Source of the DNA: Botryosphaeria dothidea
Lineage: Eukaryota > Ascomycota > Dothideomycetes > Botryosphaeriales > Botryosphaeriaceae
NCBI GenBank assembly: GCA_011503125.2
Contig: WWBZ02000082.1
Coordinates: 1,984,001-2,048,000 of the forward strand
Reading direction: 5' to 3'
Length of the DNA stretch: 64,000 nucleotides
Shown: positions 45,084-55,486 of the stretch, piece by piece
Layout: every line of letters starts with the position of its first letter
Numbering within the stretch: the stretch's first letter is position 1
Notes under the pieces: generated by a model
What the model was told of the DNA's origin: nothing
Database searches by the model: none
The model's input: only the letters and a program-made list of their open reading frames with translations
Position numbers and translations under genes: made by a program

Positions 45084-47933
45084 ATGGCTCGCTTCATGCC
45101 TGCGCCGCGTTTCCACGACTTCGAAGGATTAACGCGCAGTGAGTGGAAAGAGAAGTGCTTGCCACAATGGGTCGCTTTCCAAAACTCGATCGACGACAGC
45201 AACCGCAACCGAGTGCGCCGTCTCGCGATGAGCCACTGGCACACATGGGACGACTTCCAATGGATTGACAAGAATCTGCCAAAATTGACAGAGCTGGATC
45301 TCAGCGATCTTCAGGACACGATCATATGTGACGGTGACCTCCCTGACGGATTTCAAGAATCTTTCGATGCCCGAGGGAATCTAACTACGATATGCCACGG
45401 CTATTTCAATTGGGCTCGAATAACACAGTTGGAGCTATGCCAAAGACTCGAAAAGCTCTGGGCTCGACACTGGGGCTGCGATCGGTTGCACGACTCAAAG
45501 TATAGGCATTTCAACCAAGATGGTTGGGTGCGATCCCGATCCGAATCGAGAGAGCACATTCTGGCAGAAATACGAAGCCGTCGCGAAGAGCGTCCCGTAC
45601 AACACGATGACGGCACGGTGAACATAGAGAACAACGGATCGGACATCACGGCCTTCATTGCGCAATGCGCGAGGCTCAGGACACTCGCCATCAGGGGCCC
45701 TTCTCTCGATCCAGCGCTGAGCAGATGTTGGAGGCCCAGGCAGGCCTGTCTTGAAGACGAAGGTTCCCACGCGCACGTCTGTACCATCGTGAAAGGTCTC
45801 GAGGATAACGCACCCATCTCGCTTCGGACAGTCGAATTCTACCAGGCCGAGTTCTCTCCCCGAATGCTGACCATGTTGCAGGAGCGGACGCGCATTAGGA
45901 AATTCTCCATTTCCTTCGGAGATATCCTACGTCGCTATGCTCCTGTTCGCGAAACGGATATCAGAAGAGATGACCCGAAAGACCACGCAGCCAATCATGC
46001 AAAGATGTCAGTCGACGAGCATTATCAAGTTTATCCGTTGTACCCTAGGGGTTCTTGTCAATATAGTATCTCCAAAGAGGGCAATGAAGAGCTTCAGTTC
46101 CACGAAACACTTAATCTCGACACTTTCCCGCGGTGCAAGCTGCTCGAGTGGTTGTCCGACGAGGAGACCCAAACGTTCCTCAGCCACTGGGTACGCAGTC
46201 TACACCGCACAGAAGGACAAGCAGGACCCAATCACGTCTCCAACGACGCAGATGCCAGACTAGCGGACTCCCTCCTCATCAACAGAGAGGAACGACCCCT
46301 CCCAGGCCTTAACCACCTCCTGACCCAGCTCTCCGACGCCTTCAACACCTGCGACGACCTCTCCTGCAACGACAAAGAAGTCATCAACGGCATCCCCATC
46401 AGTTTCTTCTCCTTCATAAATCCCAGCCCGAACCCCCTACACCACGCCGACGCCGGCATCTTCGGCGCCGCCGCCAACGGCATCGACCTCCGCGCCTTCC
46501 ACCGCCTGCACTGCCGCTTCGGCTGGGCGCCGCTGTGGGACGCCGACCCGCTCTTCGCCGCCAACTTCCCCTGGACCGCCGGCATCGCGTTCCCGCCGCC
46601 CCAGGAGGAGGTGAGCGCGACGACCCAGGCCGCCGCGCAGCGCCTGCTCGCCCCGATCCTCCGCGGCTTGCGCTCGCTCGCGAACATCGACGTGCCCGTG
46701 CGACTGCTCGTGGGCAACCGGCCGCGCAGCGGTTTCTCCGCTTCTGCCGGCACGGGCTTCTACTGGGGCGCATCGACGGGAGGGGGGGAAGCGGAGGGAG
46801 GGGCTGCGGGCTCGTGGCTCACGCATCCCGTCGTCGACCGGGACCTCTTCCACCGGCCCGCCGGCGCGCACTTTTCGCAACCGCCGCCGCCGCCGTCTCC
46901 TCCTCCTCTTCCGAGCGAGGCGGAAGCGGAGGACGCGAGGGATTTTGAGGACCGGGCGCTCGACGCGGGCCTGGACGGCCGCCGGGGCCCGCGCACGATC
47001 GCGGCGTGCGCGGACGAGCTGGTCGTGCGGTACCAGGACTGGACGGGCACGCTGCCGGACGGCGAGGCGGAGCCGGGCAGGCTGCTGGAGGCGATGCTGG
47101 CGCGGGAGGCGCGCGGGTGGCTGCGGTGGTGGCGCGATTGCGCGCTGGGGTTTACGCGGGTGCGGCGGCTGTGGATTCGCATGCCGGCGGTGTTCGATGC
47201 GTACAAGAGTGTTAGGCTGGCGACTGTGTTGAATAATGGGGTGGGGAGGGGGCAGTGGAGTTATAGGAACGTCAGTGTGGTGGAGGAGGGTGAGAGGGTG
47301 GATTTTGTGGTGAGGGAGTGGGTGAGGAGTGGTGGGCCCAGGGATATGGTGTTTACGCAGGAGGAGAGGGGTGCGGGGTATCAGGATGTCAACGAGGTTG
47401 ATGTCGGAGGGCATGACTGGTGGAGCGACGAGAGGAAGGAGAGGGAGGGGAGGAAGTTGTGGAGGGCCTTTTTCGGGGCTGGCAAGGAGTTGCAGCTTCC
47501 GGGCTGGCCAGAGGACCCGGAAACTCAACTCCACCTCAGTCCACCTACCCCACCAATCGAACTTATTACGCCTGCACTGACCCCTCCTCCTTCTCTTCCT
47601 CTGCCGCCGGCGGAGGAAGAGCGGCTTGAGCCTCCATCATCAATTCCTATTGAATCTGGGGAAGAAAGGAATGCTATGCGGATACCGCAAACACTCCCAC
47701 CACCGTCACAAGGAGACCTGGAGCCACCGCCTGCACCGAAGAAGCCTCGTAAGGGGAAAGCTGCTACACCTAAGAAACCAAACACCAATAGGAAGCGGAC
47801 AAGAGCAAGGAGGGATGAAGACGAAGAAGAGGGTGAGACGCAGGCGGAGAAGGAAGAATCGCCGACTCCAAAGAAGCCAAAGACGGGAAAGAAGTCGAGA
47901 TGGGAGAGGGAACTGGAAGCGCTGAAGGGCTAA
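45084..47933 (+). CDS. Large orphan protein with basic/acidic C-terminal tail
   Basis: An uninterrupted frame encodes 949 residues from the ATG at 45084 (MARFMPAPRFHDFEGLTRSE). I do not recognise the family. Residues 1-300 contain Leu-rich stretches (LPKLTELDLSDLQD, CARLRTLAIRGPSLD) such as occur after F-boxes in fungal LRR-type proteins, but no clear F-box is visible. The middle (about 480-700) contains FFSFINPSPNPLHHADAGIF and a Pro run, and its DNA is extremely GC-rich (46.4-47.2 kb). The region to 860 has WLRWWRDCALGFTRVRRLWI. The tail alternates Pro, Lys and acidic blocks (KKPRKGKAATPKKP, KRTRARRDEDEEE), suggesting nuclear location. An upstream exon is possible. The length without a stop and the codon bias make it a real gene. 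Confidence 0.75.
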   Translation: MARFMPAPRFHDFEGLTRSEWKEKCLPQWVAFQNSIDDSNRNRVRRLAMSHWHTWDDFQWIDKNLPKLTELDLSDLQDTIICDGDLPDGFQESFDARGNLTTICHGYFNWARITQLELCQRLEKLWARHWGCDRLHDSKYRHFNQDGWVRSRSESREHILAEIRSRREERPVQHDDGTVNIENNGSDITAFIAQCARLRTLAIRGPSLDPALSRCWRPRQACLEDEGSHAHVCTIVKGLEDNAPISLRTVEFYQAEFSPRMLTMLQERTRIRKFSISFGDILRRYAPVRETDIRRDDPKDHAANHAKMSVDEHYQVYPLYPRGSCQYSISKEGNEELQFHETLNLDTFPRCKLLEWLSDEETQTFLSHWVRSLHRTEGQAGPNHVSNDADARLADSLLINREERPLPGLNHLLTQLSDAFNTCDDLSCNDKEVINGIPISFFSFINPSPNPLHHADAGIFGAAANGIDLRAFHRLHCRFGWAPLWDADPLFAANFPWTAGIAFPPPQEEVSATTQAAAQRLLAPILRGLRSLANIDVPVRLLVGNRPRSGFSASAGTGFYWGASTGGGEAEGGAAGSWLTHPVVDRDLFHRPAGAHFSQPPPPPSPPPLPSEAEAEDARDFEDRALDAGLDGRRGPRTIAACADELVVRYQDWTGTLPDGEAEPGRLLEAMLAREARGWLRWWRDCALGFTRVRRLWIRMPAVFDAYKSVRLATVLNNGVGRGQWSYRNVSVVEEGERVDFVVREWVRSGGPRDMVFTQEERGAGYQDVNEVDVGGHDWWSDERKEREGRKLWRAFFGAGKELQLPGWPEDPETQLHLSPPTPPIELITPALTPPPSLPLPPAEEERLEPPSSIPIESGEERNAMRIPQTLPPPSQGDLEPPPAPKKPRKGKAATPKKPNTNRKRTRARRDEDEEEGETQAEKEESPTPKKPKTGKKSRWERELEALKG

Positions 47934-48025
47934 GTTCTGGCAGGGCACGTGCTGCAATATTTGACTGAGAATTCAAAAGTTCGAATATGATGCACCACAC
48001 CCCGTCGTGACTGCAATCTCGTACT
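47934..48025. other. 92-bp tail-to-tail spacer
   Basis: The stops of the orphan gene and the hydroxyproline dehydratase are only 92 bases apart, so their 3' UTRs almost certainly overlap. Confidence 0.6.
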
Positions 48026-49336
48026 TCACTCGCCCAAAGCTTCAAACGAAAAACCACCGCCCACCTCATCACCCTCCTCCACTACCCAGGTGTTCACCCC
48101 CGTGTAACTCGCCCACCCGCTCACCTCCACTCTGACCCCCTTCCTCCCACCCACCTCCACCTCCTCCACCGGCTTGCCCGTAAACCCGCCCTTGCCCCCA
48201 AACGCGTTCGACAGGACGCTGTGGTACGTCCACGCCTCGCCCATCGCCCGCTCGCCCTTGGCCACCGCCAGCGCCACGCGCGCCTGCACCCCGCTGCCGG
48301 TGGGGCTGCGGTCGATCTGCTGGTCCGCAAAGTAACAAATGCCCGTCTCGGCGCCGGCGGTCCCCGGGGCGCGCTCGCCGCGGTTCGGCTGCGTCACGAA
48401 GACGGAGTAGAGGAAGGCCAGGTCGGCGTGGTCCGGGTGGTGCAGGTGCGCGCGCAGCGAGGGCAGCGCGTTGAAGGCGGCCTTGAGGTTCTTGGTTGCG
48501 GAGCGCAGGGCCGTGAGGGGCGGGTGGGCGAGGGAGGCCGGGAAGCCGAGGGCGGCGGCGGCGGCGACGATGTAGAAGGCGCCGCCGTAGCTTGGGGGAG
48601 AGTGTGAGTGTTTTTTTGGGGGGGCTTCTTTGTTGGATTGGGATGGGGATGTTTAGGACTTACGTGACGTCGACTTCGACGCTTTTGGCAGAGCTAAGTT
48701 CGGGCCAGCGCAGGGGAGGAGGGATGGGGACGATGACTCTGATGGCTGCGGCAAAGCTGGGTACTGAGAGGTATGTGATGCAGCGGGTAGGGTCGGCGCG
48801 GAAGGAGGAGTCGGATTGGATGGCAGGAACAGTGACCTTCACCAGACCGCAGGGTACGTGGAGGCGGACTTCGACCGTCTTTGTGTTTGAGTCGAATTTG
48901 AGCCCTTTGCGGCGCGGAAAGATTTCTGTGTCCGTACAGTCCACAAGCATACGGCTAAGAGCAATGGTGGCGTGTCCACACATGGTGCTGTATCCCTCGT
49001 GCGTCATGAACAGGACGCCCATGTGGGCTTCTCCAGCGTCTACAAGCTCGGTCGAAGGACGCAGGATGGCACCGTACATGTCGTGGTGACCGCGCGGCTC
49101 AAAGATGAGGCTACGTCGGATATGGTCGTGTTGGGAGAGAGCCTTCGCTCGTTGCTCGAGAAGGGTGCCGCTTCAGAGGCTATATCAACGTGTGGCCCCA
49201 GCATTCAGGCCATATATGCTTACGAGATGTCCGGAAAGCCCTCATACACAATGCGAGTCGGCTCTCCGGTCGTGTGCATGTCAATTGTCTTGACCTGACG
49301 CGCCACCAAAGGGTGAATGAAGGAAGGGACGTCCAT
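48026..49336 (-). CDS. Trans-3-hydroxy-L-proline dehydratase (proline racemase family)
   Basis: 394 residues in three exons: 49224-49336, 48664-49170 and 48026-48590. The start MDVPSFIHPLVARQVKTID leads into MHTTGEPTRIVYEG, a hallmark of the proline racemase superfamily. The first catalytic residue is the Cys in YSTMCGHATIALSR. The second site reads DRSPTGSGVQAR: Thr replaces the Cys of racemases and 4-hydroxyproline epimerases. In characterised enzymes a Cys/Thr pair marks trans-3-hydroxyproline dehydratase, which makes pyrroline-2-carboxylate from collagen-type hydroxyproline. EPRGHHDMYGAIL and GEAHMGVLFMTHEGY also fit. Both acceptors are plain AAG. The specific activity is inferred from the two residues. 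Confidence 0.88.
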
Positions 49337-50104
49337 TGTCACGAAAATCCAGGACCGGGCCGAATTGTGAAGAAAACTGGCTGGTGACGAATGATGGGGC
49401 AGAAGTGATGATATATTTATATATGTCGGTTCGCGAAGGCCTGCCGTTTGCACCTGACGCGCTATCCCAGCATTTCACGCCCTATGCGGGTCATGAGTAT
49501 TTTGTGCAGACATTGACCAGACAGGGAACCTGATTGTCCATGTGGCTCTACCACCTATACGACCTCCAGGGTAGCCGAAAGAGGAAGCCATATCTTCTTC
49601 CAGAGCTCCATTTTAGCTGTACAAGTCCCTTTCGACGGGACAGGGAGATGGAGAAGAAGCGAGGAGAGAGAGTGCGCCAGCCCGGGTTGAAATAAACCGG
49701 TTCGGTCCGGTGATTCTTCGGCACCCTCACGGATTTCCGAGCTCCCCATCTCAGCCTTCCGCTCATCTCTCCATCTCGTCCTCTATTTTCTGCTACCTCT
49801 CTCATCCAACGCGTTCTGTGGCCCACCTTTGCACTGAAATGACGAGGAGTTATCATCATCGTCGTCGCCGTGACTCTTCTACCTTCCAGAAGGCGTCAGA
49901 CACATCGTTCCCACGCCTCAATGCTGCTTCCGATCAGAGGGGGTTAAAGGTGGAAGTACCATGCGATAAACACTAATTATACAGGTATCTCGGTTTCAGC
50001 ACTCTGTGACCATACTCCGAGCTCAATCAGAATGCCACTTACCCCATGCAACCGCCACCGAAACGCCAGAACAACGCGCCTCAACAGCACCAGCTTGGGC
50101 TCAC
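49337..50104. other. Intergenic: dehydratase promoter and 3' flank of the next gene
   Basis: 768 bases with only short, unsupported frames on both strands. It should include the dehydratase promoter in the first 300 bases. No repeat or RNA gene is seen. Confidence 0.45.
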
Positions 50105-50973
50105 TCATTTCCCCGTCTCCTCCTTCATAATCCTCCTAAAAGCCTTATTCGGCACGATCCTCCCGCCGGCCTCAACATCGTCTCCCTTCAATGGTGCGCC
50201 ATCACCGACCGCTAGCTTGATGAAGAAGTCGCCCAACAGCGCCGTCGGCGAGACAAAATTCTGCCAGAATGCGCGAACAGGCGGTCCAAGCACCATTACT
50301 GCATAATCTGGCTTGACGCCGCGGTTCTTCAGAGCCTCGATGACTTCGGCATGGCCAGCTTTGTCGACGAAGGCCGGACGGACCGAATAAGGGCGCAGAG
50401 ACGGGTAGCCGTTGGCAGGGAGCTCAAGAAGCTGCGTTTCGGCAATGCCTTTGACGCGGCCGAAGAGCGGCGTAAAGTAGCCTGGCTTTTGCGTGGCGCC
50501 CTCGCCTGGTGAGGAGTCAGTTTGTGGGAGGTAAGAGGTGATCGGGAGAAAGCAAACGGACCGGAAACGTAAACGAACTTGAACGGGTCGTTCAGACTTG
50601 AAAAAGCTTTCGCAGCGGCGAGTGGGTAGTCTTGTGTAATCTTGATGTACTCCCTAGGCTGGCATTAGTGCTATTCGATTCCGTGGAGATAATGACCTGC
50701 AACTCACTCTTTGCCGACCAGCGTCTGAGAAATTCCTTGGCACCAAAGGCAGGCTTCGGCGCCCTCTAATTGCTTAAGCACCTCGGGCGGGTACTTTTCG
50801 AAATCCTTGTGCTGGATGATGGTCACGTTCTCTTTTCCCTCGGCCATGGGCACGGGACTCCTGCTGAGAATAGAAAGGTGCGAGATCGGGCCGCCTGTCT
50901 TCATGCTGGCGAGCACTTGCGACAGAGCTCCGGAGCCAACGAGGCCCGTCGCGCCGGTCAAGATGACATGCAT
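50105..50973 (-). CDS. NAD(P)-binding Rossmann-fold protein (nucleoside-sugar epimerase-like/HTATIP2-like)
   Basis: 252 residues in three exons: 50708-50973, 50562-50653 and 50105-50505. The dinucleotide fold opens the protein (MHVILTGATGLVGSGALSQV, GxxGxxG), then SHLSILSRSPVPMAE, ACLWCQGISQTLVGKEE and PFKFVYVSGEG, where a Ser-rich catalytic strand is expected. GRVKGIAETQLLEL contains the position of the usual YxxxK-like Lys, but no classic Tyr precedes it. RPAFVDKAGHAEVIEAL and AFRRIMKEETGK end it. Fungal proteins of this atypical SDR group are mostly uncharacterised. The ATG at 50973 places the Gly motif at residue 7, as usual. Confidence 0.85.
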
Positions 50974-51420
50974 TTTCGAGGAGCAGATACAGGGGAATAG
51001 TAGTTGTTGTTGTGCGAGTGAAAGCTGACTGCTGATGTTCACTGAACCAGACTGAAGGACTGCTCGAATATAAATGCGATCCTGGCGTGCTATCTCCGTC
51101 GGAAAATCGATCGCTTAACGCCGTCCGCACGAATTGCGGGCGTGGTGGGACTATTGTTGGAGAGCTGTCGTCAGGAAACGGATGCCTAGCGGGCCTCTCA
51201 CATGCGCGCGCTACTCAGCCCCAGGTGTCAGCACTCAATGCGCCTGCCGTGTAAGTGGTCACCTACATTGTCTTTACTATACTCGCTAATCGCAGCACGA
51301 ACAAATTGTGCATTCTCTCCTTATTTTTATTCTTAAACAAGTAGCGCAAGAAATTGGCATGTCAGCCAACTTGATGCCCAGGAAGGAATTCTCCCAAGCT
51401 GCACTCTGCCGTTATTTCAA
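50974..51420. other. Intergenic between two minus-strand genes
   Basis: 447 bases: promoter of the Rossmann protein gene and 3' flank of the DUF7730-like gene. Nothing else is visible. Confidence 0.45.
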
Positions 51421-52435
51421 TCATTGCGAAAAACGCATTGTCGAATGCCAGCCACCAGATACACCAACCCGCTCAATCAGATCTTCAATGATGCACGGAC
51501 TTGTTCCAAAAATATCATGCGACTCCACCGTCCAGTCTTCAGTATACCTGGTGACCCAAAACTCTCTGAATTCTTTCGCTTTCTCCCCGCCCCCAACAGT
51601 TGGGTCCCTGGGGTGTAGCACGTAGTCCATCTCCAAACTCTTCTCCCACACTGACTCAGTGTCCGCCATTCTCTCGTCCAGCTCGATGCCGTTAGGCCTG
51701 TGGTGGTGAAAGTCGTCGGTCAAGACGAGGATCTCGATTTCGCGGAGGTTTGGCATGGATGGGAGTGCCTGACACACATTGCCCCAGCCATGGGATTCAT
51801 CCCAATTGGTTTTGATATATTGACTAAAATTCCAGCTGGGGCGCAGCGAGCGGATGAGGTCGAAGTGGTGAGTGGGTATGGTGTGACGTACGATGAAGAT
51901 GCGGATTTTTGTGCCGACGTCGAATATGAAAGTGTTATAATTTTGGATGGTGGGGAAGCAACCTGAGCAGCTAATACATATGGCCAGATTTTAGGTATCA
52001 CATTTTTTGGCTACGCTTGACTAATCTCGTCTATTATTGCGGCAGTTGGAAATCGCACAAAAGCAGGAAGATGCGTCTCTTCTTCTTTTTATCTAGTCGA
52101 AGAAGACAGCTCACTTACGCTATCCGACACTTCAAAGCCAACGAGAGGAACCCTCCCTCGCGTCCCGGGAATTCCAGCAGATCACAACTGGCGGGCGTCT
52201 CTGACCGGGGCCCAACATTTGAATCCTGATATACCGTACTCACTTGATCAATGAAAGGGGACCTTTCGTCCGTTGGGATTATCGAAGTCTTATCCACATA
52301 CACCGCTACATCCCGCCTCTTACACATTCCCTTCTCGACCAATTGGTAGAAGTTGCAATCCACACCGCCTATCACGTCCTTCAAAATCTTCAAACGCCCT
52401 TCCTTTGGCAACACCGCGAACAGTCTTGACCCCTC
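51421..52435 (-). CDS. DUF7730-like fungal protein, first exon not found
   Basis: Two exons are clear: 52119-52435 and 51421-51970. They join in frame (CRIA|ACSGCFP) across a 148-nt intron with donor GTAAGT. Exon 2 opens after a CTTGCAG acceptor and reads RLFAVLPKEGRLKILKDVIG, the usual LPxExR-type opening of a large fungal family. FLSLALKCRIA, NYNTFIFDVGTKIRI, the hallmark TIPTHHFDLIRSLRPSWNF and CQALPSMPNLREIEI follow. These match proteins annotated DUF7730, of unknown function. No ATG-containing exon with a matching phase-0 donor could be found upstream, where the DNA is GC-rich and repetitive; the gene may be truncated, may use a distant start, or be decayed. About 287 residues are visible. 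Confidence 0.65.
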
Positions 52436-54415
52436 CTGCAAGTCCGTCCTCTACCTCTTCCTAAACTTAACGAATCGCACGCGCCCGGCCCCTTCCTCCA
52501 ACGGCAGCGTGAGCGCGCGCCGCCGCCGCCTCCCTCCTCCTCCTCCTCCTTCCCGCCTTCGGGCTCGACGCCTTCACCAGCCTCCTGTGATCCGGCCCGG
52601 AGCCATACGCCCAGCCACTGTCCCAGCCGAGCCGGCGAATAAGAACGTTTAAGCAAGGCCGCGGAACGAGCACCGAGAAGCACACGAAAACCATGTGCAA
52701 AGACCCTGCAGACCGTCCAACCCGCGACGTATGTCCCTTCCCTAGCTGCATCGAGGACGTGGGATTGGCACGGCTCCGGGTAGCGGACGCGCTCGCGCCG
52801 GCGGCACGCTGCGTGCTGGTGTTCTTCGCGGAAGTCCAGACCGCACATCATGCAGAGGCATCAGAGCCCGGCGCCGGCGCCGGCGCCGAGGCCGCAGAGG
52901 CATTTCCATCGTGCCAATTTTGTATCGTGAAAAGGGGGATATGGAGGATATGTGAGAGATGAATGTCAAGACGCAAATAATGAATTACGGCCTACGTTTC
53001 CAACGTTCTACATCTGTCGTTCATTACCGGAAAGGGTAATGTTGCTCCGCCAAGTGATCCGGAAACTTGGAAGAGGATTGTTGCCTACCAGGCATCCGCC
53101 GAGCAACACAGAGTCCAGAAGGAGTCGTGGAACGTTCAGCTCCATGAGTCTGAATAGCATTCTGAAGGGACACGATGGCTTCTGTCCGAGAGTTTGGAGC
53201 ATGTCAAAAATAGTATGCATACCGTATCTCGTTAGCCTATTCTGGGCACCTGTTGGATACCCTGTTGGAAAACTCCTGCCTGAGGTACTGCAGAATGTGC
53301 GACAGAGCAAGACGCAACTCAAGCTTCCCAGCACGAATGATTCGCCTTTGAGCATCGCGAGCACGTCTGTCTCCATTAAGCCGACAACATCCTCGGCACG
53401 CCATCAGCTTCGCGAAGCTCGACACAAGCACGGCGAAACATGCAGCTCGGCGGATCCGCAGCGAGCCCAGCGACCAGGACAGCGCGCCTGCAAGGCCGCC
53501 TGAGGGCTGCGGCCCTTGTGTGGAAAACACGTCACAATGCGTGTAGCGCCTCTGCCGCTGCCGTCGCCTGCAACACCAGGACGACAACCGGCGACTGCAT
53601 AAGCGTCATGCACCTTTTACTTATCGTCAGCTATTGTCTCGTCGGCGGTGAACCGGAGAGACGAGAAAAGTCTAAAAGGACTTGTCTCGGCTTTGCGGTT
53701 ACTGCGGTTATCAGCTTTTGGCGTTATCTCCCGACTTCACGTGGACCAATGGAAGCACGTAGAAACCAAAATGTCGGTGGACCTCTCGTCATCGACCATC
53801 TACTAATTGAAAAAAAAATGTGAGGGGGGATGTAGATATCTGAGGCTTCGAAGGGTCTCGAGCGCCACAGTCCAGACCAGTATGGAGTAGAGCCAAAATA
53901 AACGCTGCCCAATAACCAGGAAATGAAGGTCGGCAGGCGCATAATGTGACACCTTCAAAAGACTGAGCTGCAGCCCAGGACGAAACGGTGAAGCGATATA
54001 TCCAAAGAGCCGGTCCGATCTGGGATGGGCGCCATCTCCGAAAATTCCGTAAAAAGCAAGAACTCAGATGAGAGACATCGGTTCGTGTTTGTAACCACCA
54101 AAACTCTTTTTCTTCTGTCATTCAGGTTGGAGGAGCAAGCGCCAGCGTTGCTCAAGATTGCTTGCGCCATGTCTTATGTGAAACTCTTAAAATGAAAACC
54201 AACAGCCACATCGGCCGCAACCAGATATACCTTATTAAATAGATCCAAATGCGATAACCATATGATATCCTCTAAAAACAAAATTCAACGCTTTTTGATA
54301 TGCAAGATTCCCGGAAATGAAGGCGGGGCGCATTGTGCTACCGCGCCAGTGACTCGAACTGTTATCCGCTTCCCCGTCTGCACGCCGCCATCACGTTAAG
54401 CGAATGCGACAAATG
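52436..54415. other. 2-kb stretch without a supported gene
   Basis: It begins with GC-rich purine/pyrimidine runs (CTCC and CGCCGC repeats near 52520-52560 and a GCCGGC run near 52870). Two opposite frames overlap at 53008-53503 (122 codons with ATG on minus, about 155 on plus), with no family resemblance. The rest (53600-54400) is lower in GC with no open frame of note. The unseen first exon of the DUF7730-like gene may lie here. Confidence 0.4.
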
Positions 54416-55486
54416 CTACGAGTAGGCCGATCGCATGGTTGATGCTGTGCTACTCGGCGGCGCTTGCATAGCACTGAAGGCAAACAGCTGTTTCAGACTT
54501 CCCTGGCTTGGTGAAGCCGCGTTGGGGATCTTCTTCTCGAACAGCTCCAATTCGCCCGCGGCAATGCCGGTCGACGTCTGGCAACTCGGACCACTCTTCA
54601 ATGACCACTGGGTCAGACTTGAAGGTGCAGTGGTCGGGTGAACAGCGACAGCGGTAAAGGGGTTGACGAGGTCGATGGAGCGGGTGCCATAAGATGACCC
54701 GTTAGGGTTTCTCCTGGGTAGCGGTCTACTTGACGGAGTGTACGGCATGGATATGCTGACCGAGCTGGTGGGCGTGTGCGATAATGACGGTGCGGTACTT
54801 GTTGTTGACACGACTGTTGATGTCGAAGATCGGTGATAGTTCGGTCTTGTCCTCTGGGCCGTCATGTCTGTGCAAGAGAAAGTGCGCAGGTACCGAGTAG
54901 CTTCCGACTCCTTTGGTTTCTCCTCGGTCCACTCAGGAGTTTCATCATCAGAGGTCTCGGAGTAGCCGTAGGAGAGGCGTTTTGCGGGAGCTACAGTAGG
55001 AGAGCGAGGAGGAATAATGTCGCGGGAAGGAGAGACGTCCTCGAAAGAATAGCGGGTGTAGGGTGTCGGAGGAGGTGAAGGCTCGAAAGTGATGGTCTTG
55101 GTGTTGTCCTTTTTCCGACAGCTGTCAGAGGGACCGGGTTAGTATGTGGAGCAAATAACTGGAGACTGGTGCGGACTCGACTTACCTCTCTGAGCAGTAG
55201 AGTATCGAGTTGTTCGGGACGATGATCTGCTTCTCGCACACAGTGCTGCAAGAGAATCGGTCAGCCATGACTCACGGGCGTCAAGGGCGCGCGGTTGGGC
55301 TCACCAGAAGTTCAAGAAGCTGGCGGCCATGAGGTCGTCTTCCGGGTCGTCGTCCTTGCGCTGAGGGACCTTGGTCTGCGACTTGCCTGCGCGCTTGAGC
55401 GGGGCAGGCCTGGCGACGCGCGGGTGAGACTGCGATGGCCTTTTAGGGTGCGAGGGAGTTCGGTGGTGGGCGTGCGCGGTAGCCAT
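54416..55486 (-). CDS. Ecl1-type (life-span regulatory factor) zinc protein
   Basis: 315 residues in three exons: 55305-55486, 55186-55245 and 54416-55121. Across the first two junctions the product reads MAASFLNFCTVCEKQIIVPN, then NSILYCSERSCRKKD region, that is the CxxC...C...C zinc motif of the Ecl1 family (PF12855). Fission yeast Ecl1 proteins extend chronological lifespan and respond to zinc and nutrient stress. Here the short motif is followed by a long Ser/Thr/Pro-rich tail, as in other Pezizomycotina homologues. TPYTRYSFEDVSPSRDIIPP lies just after it. The N-terminal 50 residues are basic (HHRTPSHPKRPSQSH). The function in filamentous fungi is not known; a nuclear or cytoplasmic regulator is likely. 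Confidence 0.82.

Noticed and set aside
46437..47534. 365-codon minus frame inside the orphan gene
   Set aside because: Pro/Arg/His-rich shadow caused by extreme GC; the plus frame is longer and continues outside the GC-rich part.
53008..53503. Overlapping frames on both strands (122 aa minus, about 155 aa plus)
   Set aside because: No family resemblance; the plus frame lacks an ATG at its start. Left as unsupported.
54330..54375. tRNA-like B box on the minus strand (GTTCGAGTC)
   Set aside because: The flanks do not form a T-arm or acceptor stem, and no A box lies at the right distance.
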